From the NCBI GenBank assembly GCA_026397495.1, contig JAPLUS010000113.1, forward strand, positions 1 to 11,126: DNA of 11,126 nt. Reading direction: 5' to 3'. The notes below the pieces were generated by a model. That model made no database searches. It had not been told where the DNA came from and was given only the letters and a program-made list of their open reading frames with translations. The DNA is from Candidatus Zixiibacteriota bacterium (GTDB taxonomy: Bacteria > Zixibacteria > MSB-5A5 > GN15 > PGXB01). The position numbers and the translations under genes are program-made. Below are positions 1 to 6,673 of the stretch, in pieces (the stretch's first letter is position 1; every line of letters begins with the position of its first letter).

Positions 1-485
1 ATGGCGGTGGAGATTAGAAAAAAACCCAAAACCAGAAGGACCATCCCCAAATCACGCAACTTGGCAATGACAAATTTTTTTCCCTTGTCGGTGCCATAGA
101 CTCGATTTAGAATTGTCCTCATACTGCTGAATAAACCACTGGCGGCAATCAAAAGACCGATAACGCCGACATATCCGGCAATATTTTTGTATATCTTGAA
201 TTCCTCAATGCGCGATAATATCAAATTCTTAGCAAAAGAGGCATAATCCTCATAAGGAATAACGCGGTCGATAAAGGAATTAACCTGCGATTGCAGAAAT
301 GAATCCTGCAAAACATTGCCCAGTATCGAAAAAATAATCAGAACAAAGGGAATTATGCAAACAATGAGCGAAAAGGCCAATCCGCCGCTTAGCAGAAATA
401 AATGATGCTCATTAATCCGTTGGTACAATCCGCCGAAATAATATGAAATAAATTCCCATGTAGATTTTAGCAACGTTTTTTTCAT
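1..485 (-). CDS. YihY/BrkB-family inner-membrane protein, N-terminal part
   Basis: This is the N-terminal 161 codons of a membrane protein that runs off the left edge. It begins MKKTLLKSTWEF. A hydrophobic segment at about residues 30-57 (LLSGGLAFSLIVCIIPFVLI) matches the first membrane helix of the YihY/virulence factor BrkB family, once misnamed RNase BN. A second hydrophobic stretch lies near 102-116, and the pattern LRDLGMVLLVLGFFL near the cut edge is also family-like. The biochemical role of the family is not settled. It follows tspO by 25 bp and is probably the last visible gene of the leftward run. The start is uncertain: the AAGG motif abuts the ATG at 485-483 with no spacer, so the TTG four codons later may be the true start. 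Confidence 0.8.
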   Translation of the reverse strand, partial: MKKTLLKSTWEFISYYFGGLYQRINEHHLFLLSGGLAFSLIVCIIPFVLIIFSILGNVLQDSFLQSQVNSFIDRVIPYEDYASFAKNLILSRIEEFKIYKNIAGYVGVIGLLIAASGLFSSMRTILNRVYGTDKGKKFVIAKLRDLGMVLLVLGFFLISTA

Positions 486-510
486 CCTTATCTTAGCAAC
501 TCGGCCCCGG

Positions 511-996
511 CTAATTGAGTCTCCAGATGGAAAAATTGAGGAGCACCGCAAAGCTTACCCATAATATATATGGTATAAGCAGAAGGCCGGCAGCAATAGA
601 AATTTTTAAAAAAGATAAAATGACCGCAATAATAACTACCCAGAGAAATAGAATTTCCGAAAAGGCCAAAAGAGGGCTTTTCAGTCCAAAAAATAGATAG
701 GTCCAGGCGGTATTAAGGGCCAGTTGCAGGATAAAAAGGGTCAGGGCGAATTTGACCGGCGGGTTAGACAATCCCTGTCTCCAGACTAAGAAAACGGCGA
801 CACCCATCAGAAGATAGAGAGTAATCCAGACCGGCGCAAATATCCAATTGGGCGGATTAAACGACGGCTTGGTTAGGCCGGCATACCAGGTCGGTATGGA
901 TGAAGCATTGGGTATAGAGCCAATAATGCCCGCCATCTGGCAGATAACAATGCTGATTATAAGTTTTCCGAAGTCAGTTTTAAAGAAAGAACCCAT
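511..996 (-). CDS. tspO: TspO/MBR family tryptophan-rich sensory protein
   Basis: The 161-residue protein has five predicted membrane helices and the normal length for bacterial TspO. Family signatures are WYAGLTKPSFNPPNW (residues 37-51), then W57, the LALNTAWTYLFFG segment (92-104, with N95 and W98) and PYILW (142-146). Bacterial TspO proteins bind or degrade porphyrins and affect tetrapyrrole, stress and oxygen-linked regulation. The physiological ligand here cannot be read from sequence. A GGGGG-rich Shine-Dalgarno site lies a few bases before the ATG. It starts 30 bp after the ptb-like paralogue and is followed by a YihY-type gene, so it may be co-transcribed with the fermentation genes. 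No tetrapyrrole or carotenoid genes are nearby, so any link to the upstream pathway is inference. Confidence 0.93.
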   Translation of the reverse strand: MGSFFKTDFGKLIISIVICQMAGIIGSIPNASSIPTWYAGLTKPSFNPPNWIFAPVWITLYLLMGVAVFLVWRQGLSNPPVKFALTLFILQLALNTAWTYLFFGLKSPLLAFSEILFLWVVIIAVILSFLKISIAAGLLLIPYILWVSFAVLLNFSIWRLN

Positions 997-1026
997 CTTA
1001 CCCCCTATAACGCTGGTAGATTTTCA

Positions 1027-1941
1027 TTATTTTAAAAAAGCAATAACCCCAAGGACAATGGAATTCACAATATTCTGGACAGAATCAATCTCAAACGTCA
1101 GCGAGATGGGCGCTTTGCATCCATAAATAACACTGGCCGATTCGGCTTTGGCATAAAGAACCATAGCTTTGTAAATACCGTCAGCCGTTTCTATTGTCGG
1201 CGGAATTAATATATCCGCATCACCCGCCACCGGCGAATTTTTGATTCCCTTATGCCCGGCCACCTCGGCACTAATGGCACAGTCAAATGACAGCGGTCCG
1301 TCAATAAGAACATTTTTTATCTGTCCCCGGTCGCCCATTTTGGCGATTGCCGCTTCCATCATTGTCACCGGTATAGAGGGAGAAATTGCCTCTACAGCCG
1401 CCAGAAGAGCCACTTTCGGAGTGGCAATATCCATAAGGCGGAATAAGGAAGCGGCATTTTCTATAATTTTTATCATTTGAGCCGCATCGAATGGCTGAAG
1501 GGCAACACCGTCGGCCGATGCAATCAACTTATGGTATCCATTCACCCGAAACAGAGAAGCCAAGACCGGGGATTCACCCATGGCAAAGATGCCGCCGCTC
1601 TTGGTAAGCAGTTCGCTGAATTCTTGACGTCCAATCCCCGCCGCCAATAGAAAATCAGCCCCTCTCTCATTGACCAGAGTAATACCATCGGCAAGGGGTG
1701 ATTTCGATTCTATTATCTCATAACTGCTTATGTCTGAATTTGAAGGGGTTACTAGTTTCTCAATCTTTTTCTTATCGCCGACAAAACAGGGCTTGACCAA
1801 GCCTTCCTTTGCGGCTTTCGCTGCGGCCTCAATATGTTTGGGTTCCAATGGAGACAGGACCGCCAAAAGGGGAACGTTCTGAATTCCTATTTTTTTCTTG
1901 GCCGCCCCCAGTAAATCGGCAAAACTCTTTATGGAATTCAT
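1027..1941 (-). CDS. Divergent phosphate acyltransferase paralogue (Ptb/Pta family), probably altered or non-catalytic
   Basis: The 304-residue protein aligns along its length with the Ptb encoded just before it, with shared blocks such as GYHKL (135-139), DGPLSFD against RGPLTLD, and GDADI against GEADI. Over two ungapped blocks it differs where the neighbour looks like a working enzyme. K107 of the neighbour is A100 here, R127 is A120, and the S289-R290 pair is F283-E284. D286 is kept. In phosphotransacetylases the Ser-Arg pair and other arginines bind CoA or phosphate, so loss of ordinary activity is likely by inference. The reading frame is intact and the 4-bp ATGA overlap with ptb implies translational coupling, so this is not a pseudogene. 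It could be a structural or regulatory partner of Ptb or an enzyme with another substrate. A GGAGG site precedes the ATG. Confidence 0.85.
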   Translation of the reverse strand: MNSIKSFADLLGAAKKKIGIQNVPLLAVLSPLEPKHIEAAAKAAKEGLVKPCFVGDKKKIEKLVTPSNSDISSYEIIESKSPLADGITLVNERGADFLLAAGIGRQEFSELLTKSGGIFAMGESPVLASLFRVNGYHKLIASADGVALQPFDAAQMIKIIENAASLFRLMDIATPKVALLAAVEAISPSIPVTMMEAAIAKMGDRGQIKNVLIDGPLSFDCAISAEVAGHKGIKNSPVAGDADILIPPTIETADGIYKAMVLYAKAESASVIYGCKAPISLTFEIDSVQNIVNSIVLGVIAFLK

Positions 1942-2897
1942 AGTCTCCCTCCGGCGGCGGTTTTAAGGTGCTCCGCAATCAAACAGGCCAAAGCTACGGA
2001 AGCCTTTTTGTTTTTCGCCGTATCAGTCCGCGAAACCAGACTAACCGGCACCCTGGCGCCGACAATCACTCCGGCGAAAACCGTCGAAGCAAAATTAATA
2101 AGCGTCTTGGCGACTATGTTGCACTCCTCAATGGTATTCATTAGAAAGATATCGGCCTCGCCGACCACTTCACCGGTAAGCTTTTTTCGGGCGGCTATCT
2201 CTTTAGAAGTGGCGGCATCGAGCGTCAACGGCCCCCGCAAGATGACATCACCAAGATTCAAAGCGGAGGCTTTCTCTATAAATTCCCGATATCCGGCAGT
2301 TGCCGCGTTAGTCCCATCGAGGTCGTCTATCGCACTTGATAAAGCGACCCTGATCGGTTTTACTCCCAGGGCGCGAGCTACACCGACGGCGTTTTCAAGA
2401 AGCTGTAATTTTTGATCGAGGTCGGGTTTAACCACCATCCCTCCATCTGTTAGTGCCAGCAATTTATGGTATCCAGGGATATCAAGGACCGCCACATGGG
2501 AAAGAGTATTTTTGGTGCGCAGGTTAAAATCTTTTGATAGAACTGTTTTTAAAAGGATGGAAGTAGAGATAAATCCTTTCATTATTATATCGGCTTTTCC
2601 TTCGGCCGCCATTTTAACAGCCGCCACCGTGGCCATGTTAGGATCTTTTTCATCAATGACTTTCAATCGGGAAATATCAATTTTCCCCTCCGCGGCCATT
2701 TTCTCAATCAGGGTCTTATCACCAAAAAGGGTGGCGTCAAGAATACCGTCAGTTTCAGCAGAGGAAAGCGCATCGATAACATCGACATCCTGCGCCGCCG
2801 CCACGGCCACCATTTTTTTGCGCCCGCTTCCGGATATCTTTGCCGCCGCGGAAATAATCTGATCGGAGGATTGTATCGATTGGTTAAGATAATCCAT
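1938..2897 (-). CDS. ptb: Phosphate butyryltransferase (phosphate acyltransferase)
   Basis: Converts an acyl-CoA and phosphate to acyl phosphate and CoA in the cytoplasm, supplying the kinase encoded just before it. The 319-residue length is slightly above the usual 300 of Ptb. Family features include MKGFISTSILLK (residues 106-117), R127 in NLRTKN, PGYHKLLALTDGGM (141-154), and the C-terminal PVSLVSRTD block (284-292) with the Ser-Arg pair implicated in CoA binding in Pta/Ptb enzymes. Butyryl-, branched-chain and arylacetyl-CoA specificity cannot be separated by eye. The IorAB context favours arylacetyl or mixed acyl-CoAs. The start is supported by AGGAAT just upstream. There is a 21-bp gap from buk, and the stop overlaps the next start in ATGA. 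Confidence 0.92.
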   Translation of the reverse strand: MDYLNQSIQSSDQIISAAAKISGSGRKKMVAVAAAQDVDVIDALSSAETDGILDATLFGDKTLIEKMAAEGKIDISRLKVIDEKDPNMATVAAVKMAAEGKADIIMKGFISTSILLKTVLSKDFNLRTKNTLSHVAVLDIPGYHKLLALTDGGMVVKPDLDQKLQLLENAVGVARALGVKPIRVALSSAIDDLDGTNAATAGYREFIEKASALNLGDVILRGPLTLDAATSKEIAARKKLTGEVVGEADIFLMNTIEECNIVAKTLINFASTVFAGVIVGARVPVSLVSRTDTAKNKKASVALACLIAEHLKTAAGGRL

Positions 2898-2918
2898 ACC
2901 ATTCCTATTTTTATAATA

Positions 2919-3986
2919 TCAATATTCCTTGGGAACTTCTGTCTCTTCGAGCACCCGCACGGCTCCGGCCGCCAATGCTTCTAACTCAAATTCGCCCGGG
3001 ACAACAATCACCTCTCCGAGAAAAGTTACATATTCTTTAAGAATTTCCACCAGCTTTTTGGAATTGGCCATCCCGCCGGTGAGAATGATAGCCTCAAATT
3101 TCCCCTTAAGAGCCACCGCACAAGCACCTATTTCTTTGGCAATCTGATAGGCCATAGCGTTGAAATAAAGCTCGGCCTTCCGGTCGCCGGCTTCAATCAA
3201 TTTTTCCACTTCGCGTAAATCAGATTGGCCAAGATAGGCCAGCAAACCGGATTTGCGGGATAATTTATCAATCAACTCTTTCTCGGTAAATTTGCCGGAA
3301 TAAGCCAATTTTACCAGCGCTCCGATCGGTAAGGCGCCGGAGCGATCGGGCGAGAACGGCCCCATACCCAAAAGAGCATCGTTGACATCAACTATCTTCC
3401 CTTTCTGCACGGCCGCCACTGATATCCCCCCGCCCATATGGACGGCTACAAAGCTGCAATCTTCGAGGTGGCGTCTCATTTTTTCGGCTTCGCGCCGGCA
3501 GATTTCCTTGATATTAAGGGCATGGGAGCGGCATTTTCGTTCAATTTCCGGAATCCCCGAAACCCGCGTCAGCGCCGTGAAATTATCCACCGTCACCGGG
3601 TCAACAATAATGGCCGGCACCTTGTATCTTTTGCCGAGGTGATCGGCAATAATAGCGCCCAGATTGGAAGCATGGTTGGAATATTTCATATGATGAAGAT
3701 CATCGAGCATTTTCTGATTTATCCAATAGGCGCCTCCCTCCAGGGGGCGTAAGGGGGCACCGCGCCCGGCCACCGCAACCACTTTTATCCGGTCAATATT
3801 TTGTCCGGCCAACCAATTATCGATATTTTTCATGCGTAATTCAAACTGGTCGGCCACATTGTCAAAAGCCGCCAATTGTTCCGAGGAATGAGTAACATTG
3901 GCCTCGGCAATTTTTTCTTTTCCCCGGAAAAGAGACATTTTTGTAGAAGTTGAACCGGGGTTGATGACAATGATAATCTCTTCCAT
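2919..3986 (-). CDS. buk: Butyrate kinase
   Basis: Transfers phosphate from acyl phosphate to ADP, releasing a carboxylate and ATP, as the last step of the pathway. It belongs to the ASKHA acetate/butyrate kinase family. Visible motifs are INPGSTSTK near the N terminus (nucleotide and phosphate loop), VDPVTVD (about 128-134), HMGGGIS (183-189), the GMGPFSPDRSG block (207-217) and ILTGGMA near the C terminus. The 355-residue length is typical. The open frame extends two codons upstream to a GTG, but that GTG overlaps the AGAGGAG ribosome site. The ATG at 3986 has a 5-base spacing and was chosen. The gene lies 24 bp after iorB and 21 bp before ptb. Substrate chain length is not determined, and some Buk enzymes accept branched or aromatic acids. 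Confidence 0.95.
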   Translation of the reverse strand: MEEIIIVINPGSTSTKMSLFRGKEKIAEANVTHSSEQLAAFDNVADQFELRMKNIDNWLAGQNIDRIKVVAVAGRGAPLRPLEGGAYWINQKMLDDLHHMKYSNHASNLGAIIADHLGKRYKVPAIIVDPVTVDNFTALTRVSGIPEIERKCRSHALNIKEICRREAEKMRRHLEDCSFVAVHMGGGISVAAVQKGKIVDVNDALLGMGPFSPDRSGALPIGALVKLAYSGKFTEKELIDKLSRKSGLLAYLGQSDLREVEKLIEAGDRKAELYFNAMAYQIAKEIGACAVALKGKFEAIILTGGMANSKKLVEILKEYVTFLGEVIVVPGEFELEALAAGAVRVLEETEVPKEY

Positions 3987-4010
3987 TGTCACTCCTCTAT
4001 ATATGCGGTT

Positions 4011-4616
4011 TTAAGCCATTGCTTTCTTGATTGCGACAGCCAGCTCTTGACCTCTGGCAAAGGCTTTCAGGTTTACATCAACAAATTTGGGCTTGACGCG
4101 CACCCGAATGGCCTCCTCCCAGAGCTTATGATCAAACTCCAAATCGGTAGAGATGCCGCCGAGAAGAATGGTGTTGACCAGACGAATATCGCCCAGTTCA
4201 AGGGCAATCTGTTCGGCATCAACGGCGATTACTTTCTTGACCTTCTTTTTTAGGTCGGCAATCGGGTCATCGGGATAATGGAATTTCCCCCCGGTGGCAA
4301 TCGGCGGCACCAGTCTCGTCTTAGCGGTAACAACTACTCCATCTTTTTTAAGCCAGTCAACAGCTCGAAGGGCTTCCGCCTGTTCAAAAGAAATCAAAAT
4401 ATCGACTTCACCGTACGGAATAATCGGTGAATAAACCTTCTTTCCGAATTTTATATGCGAAGTAACCACTCCGCCGCGCTGAGACATTCCGTGTACTTCC
4501 GACTTTTTGATATTGTAGCCCGCCCTCATAGCCGTTTCCGAAAGAAGCTCCGAGGCCAGCAGAACTCCCTGTCCCCCCACACCGACTATCAGTATATTGG
4601 TCGTTTCATTTTCCAT
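4011..4616 (-). CDS. iorB: Indolepyruvate ferredoxin oxidoreductase, beta subunit
   Basis: This is the small gamma-domain subunit that pairs with IorA in the oxidative decarboxylation of aryl-pyruvates made by transamination of tryptophan, phenylalanine or tyrosine. The 201-residue protein starts with NILIVGVGGQGVLLASELL, containing the GVGGQG loop at 12-17. The MSQRGG motif follows at 44-49 and ISFEQAEALR near 85-94, all typical of 2-oxoacid:ferredoxin oxidoreductase gamma domains. Its length is normal. A GTGAGGA ribosome site overlaps the iorA stop, and only 7 bp separate the genes, which fits a stoichiometric complex. A broader 2-oxoacid range is possible, since annotation as indolepyruvate-specific is by family only. 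Confidence 0.94.
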   Translation of the reverse strand: MENETTNILIVGVGGQGVLLASELLSETAMRAGYNIKKSEVHGMSQRGGVVTSHIKFGKKVYSPIIPYGEVDILISFEQAEALRAVDWLKKDGVVVTAKTRLVPPIATGGKFHYPDDPIADLKKKVKKVIAVDAEQIALELGDIRLVNTILLGGISTDLEFDHKLWEEAIRVRVKPKFVDVNLKAFARGQELAVAIKKAMA

Positions 4617-4623
4617 ATTTTCC

Positions 4624-6405
4624 TCACTTTACCTTGACCGGTTCGCCGGTGGGAACAATCGCCTCCGGCTGGCAAACCTGCGCGCAAAGACTGCATCCGG
4701 TACATAACACCGGATCAATGATTGCCTTGGGGCGATTATGTTCGGTCAGCTCTTTTGACGAAGCAATCGCCGGACACCCGATTCGGAAACAGGCGCTGCA
4801 ACCATTACAATCTTCCGCAATGACACGATAAGGCCGATCGCCAATCCGTTTTGGCATCAGCACACAGGGACGATTAGTAATTATCACCGATGGCCCCTCT
4901 CGGTTTATTTCACCCTCAATGGTTTTGATTAAACCCTGATAGTCATAAGGGTCAACCTCGTGGACTGATTCCACGCCCAGCGCTTTAGCCAACTCGATAA
5001 AATTGACCCGCTTGGTTGTCTCGCCCATCAAAGTATATCCGGTTGCGGGATGCTGCTGGCCGCCGGTCATAGCCGTCACCCGATTATCAAGAATGATGAC
5101 CGTAATATTGCTCTTGTTGTAGACGGCATCAAGAAGACCCGTAATTCCCGAATGGAGAAAAGTCGAATCGCCAATAACCGCCACCACCCCTTTCTGGTAT
5201 CCGCCCACTTTTTCCATACCGATGGCGTTGCCTATAGATGCCCCCATACAGATACAGGTATCAAGATATTCCAACGGCGGGAGAACCCCAAGAGTGTAGC
5301 ATCCGATATCGCCGGTTACGGCTACGCCCAGCTTTTTGAGGGCCATATAGGCGCCGCGATGCGGACATCCGGGGCAAAGAATTGGAGGCCGCGGGAAAAG
5401 TTCCGCCGGGGCAATCTGAGCGCCGGCGGTTTTGTCAAGAAGTCCGGCTTCCTTTAAGCCTAGCGCCACTTTGTAAGGAGACAATTCCCCTAAACGGGAG
5501 AAATATTTCTTTCCCTCGATTTTAATCCCGGCGGCGTGGATGATTTCTTCATAGTATGGCTCCAGCTCCTCAATCACCAGAACTTTCTGGTGTGAGGAGA
5601 CGAATTTTCGGATTTTCTCAATCGGCAAAGGGAAACCGAATCCGATTTTCAGATAATCGGCATCAGGTAAATTGTCTTTGGCATATTGGTAAGCGATACC
5701 ACCGCTGATAATTCCAATTTTTGAACCGTTGTTTTCAATCACGTTCAGTTCAGTTTCTTCGGAATACTGCTGAAGTTTTTCCAGCCGTTGGGTTACTATG
5801 AGATGTCGTTTCTTGGCATTCGCCGGGATCATCACATATTTTTGCATATCCCGTTTAAAACCGACCGACTCAATTTTAACCGGCTCATTTTCCTCAATTA
5901 TCCCTTTGGAATGTGAAATGCGGGTGGTCATTCTCAGCATGACCGGCGTATCAAATTTTTCAGAAATCTCAAAAGCTTTCAGCACAAAATCTTTAGATTC
6001 CTGGCTATCGGACGGTTCCAGAAACGGTATCTGGGCAAACTTGGCGTAGAAGCGGTTATCCTGCTCATTCTGGGATGAGTGCATTTCCGGATCATCGGCC
6101 GAAATCAGCACAAAGCCGCCATTGACGCCGGTATAGGCAAAAGTCATAAACGGGTCGGCGGCGACATTCAAGCCGACATGCTTCATAGTTACCAGTGCGC
6201 GGGCGCCGCCCAGCGAGGCTCCAATACCAACCTCGAAGGCCACTTTTTCGTTAGGCGACCACTCCGAATAAATGGAGCGATACTCTTCGGCAAGCGTTTC
6301 CAAAATCTCTGTTGATGGAGTTCCCGGATAGCCGACCGCAAGCTTCACTCCAGCCTCGTAGGCGCCCCGAGCGACCGCCTCATTACCCGATAAAAATCTT
6401 CTCAT
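4624..6405 (-). CDS. iorA: Indolepyruvate ferredoxin oxidoreductase, alpha subunit (TPP and 2x[4Fe-4S])
   Basis: This is the large catalytic subunit. It oxidises an aryl-pyruvate with CoA to arylacetyl-CoA and CO2, reducing ferredoxin. The 593 residues fit the family. The N-terminal pyrimidine-binding domain starts SGNEAVARGAYEAGVK and has YPGTPSTEI near 24-32. The TPP-binding domain begins at ILCPGCPHRGAY (about 341) and holds GDSTFLHSGITGLLDAV with downstream ILDN, the TPP/Mg motif. The C terminus carries two ferredoxin-like cluster motifs: C533, C536, C539, C544 (CxxCxxCxxxxCP) and C568, C571, C574, C578 (CxxCxxCxxxCQP). The unequal first spacing is usual in IorA. It is the first gene of the leftward run, and iorB follows after 7 bp. 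The ribosome site is weak. Low-potential ferredoxin chemistry suggests anaerobic metabolism. Confidence 0.96.
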   Translation of the reverse strand: MRRFLSGNEAVARGAYEAGVKLAVGYPGTPSTEILETLAEEYRSIYSEWSPNEKVAFEVGIGASLGGARALVTMKHVGLNVAADPFMTFAYTGVNGGFVLISADDPEMHSSQNEQDNRFYAKFAQIPFLEPSDSQESKDFVLKAFEISEKFDTPVMLRMTTRISHSKGIIEENEPVKIESVGFKRDMQKYVMIPANAKKRHLIVTQRLEKLQQYSEETELNVIENNGSKIGIISGGIAYQYAKDNLPDADYLKIGFGFPLPIEKIRKFVSSHQKVLVIEELEPYYEEIIHAAGIKIEGKKYFSRLGELSPYKVALGLKEAGLLDKTAGAQIAPAELFPRPPILCPGCPHRGAYMALKKLGVAVTGDIGCYTLGVLPPLEYLDTCICMGASIGNAIGMEKVGGYQKGVVAVIGDSTFLHSGITGLLDAVYNKSNITVIILDNRVTAMTGGQQHPATGYTLMGETTKRVNFIELAKALGVESVHEVDPYDYQGLIKTIEGEINREGPSVIITNRPCVLMPKRIGDRPYRVIAEDCNGCSACFRIGCPAIASSKELTEHNRPKAIIDPVLCTGCSLCAQVCQPEAIVPTGEPVKVK

Positions 6406-6439
6406 AAAGAATCTCGAATTTGATTAATTTTCTTACTCA

Positions 6440-6468
6440 ATTATAAGACAAACCGGTTTCCGGCGCAA
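6440..6468 (-). promoter_or_regulatory. Probable sigma70-type promoter for the iorA operon
   Basis: On the minus strand a perfect TATAAT lies at 6445-6440, with TTGCGC at 6468-6463 and a 17-bp spacer. Transcription would start near 6433, giving a leader of about 28 bases before the iorA ATG. The -35 box matches only three of six consensus bases, so an activator or a different sigma factor is possible. Confidence 0.55.
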
Positions 6469-6510
6469 CCCCCCTGTGAATGATTTCGCTATAGAGGAAC
6501 AATTTCCGTA

Positions 6511-6529
6511 AGTCACGTTTAGAGTGATT
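6511..6529. promoter_or_regulatory. Imperfect dyad between divergent promoters, possible operator
   Basis: AGTCAC and GTGATT are separated by 7 bp and are near-perfect reverse complements, with one mismatch. The site sits between the iorA and phosphomannomutase promoters, where a regulator of either gene could bind. Such a short dyad can occur by chance, and it matches no operator I can name with confidence. Confidence 0.2.
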
Positions 6530-6615
6530 CGCAATAGGCGAAGAACAAGAAACTCGACATTATTTATCCATATCAAAAAATATACGGAAATAATCTCCCA
6601 TTCTATGAAATTAGG

Positions 6616-6645
6616 TTGACGGGAATAACCGGCGATGCCTATATT
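6616..6645 (+). promoter_or_regulatory. Probable sigma70-type promoter for the phosphomannomutase gene
   Basis: TTGACG at 6616-6621 and TATATT at 6640-6645 are spaced by 18 bp. The expected start near 6652 leaves a short leader with an AGAGGAAA ribosome site at about 6660-6667 before the ATG at 6674. This arrangement also argues against the in-frame ATG at 6635, which lies upstream of the -10 box. Confidence 0.6.
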
Positions 6646-6673
6646 AATACCCCTTTCTAAAGAGGAAATTCTT

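Noticed and set aside
3438..3752. Plus-strand open frame of 104 codons inside butyrate kinase
   Set aside because: It is antisense to conserved active-site blocks of buk and is a shadow of that gene.
3987..3992. GTG start of butyrate kinase two codons upstream
   Set aside because: The GTG overlaps the Shine-Dalgarno sequence; the ATG at 3986 is correctly spaced.
6635..6673. Upstream in-frame ATG extension of the phosphohexomutase
   Set aside because: The ATG lies before the -10 box, and the family N terminus and ribosome site fit the ATG at 6674.
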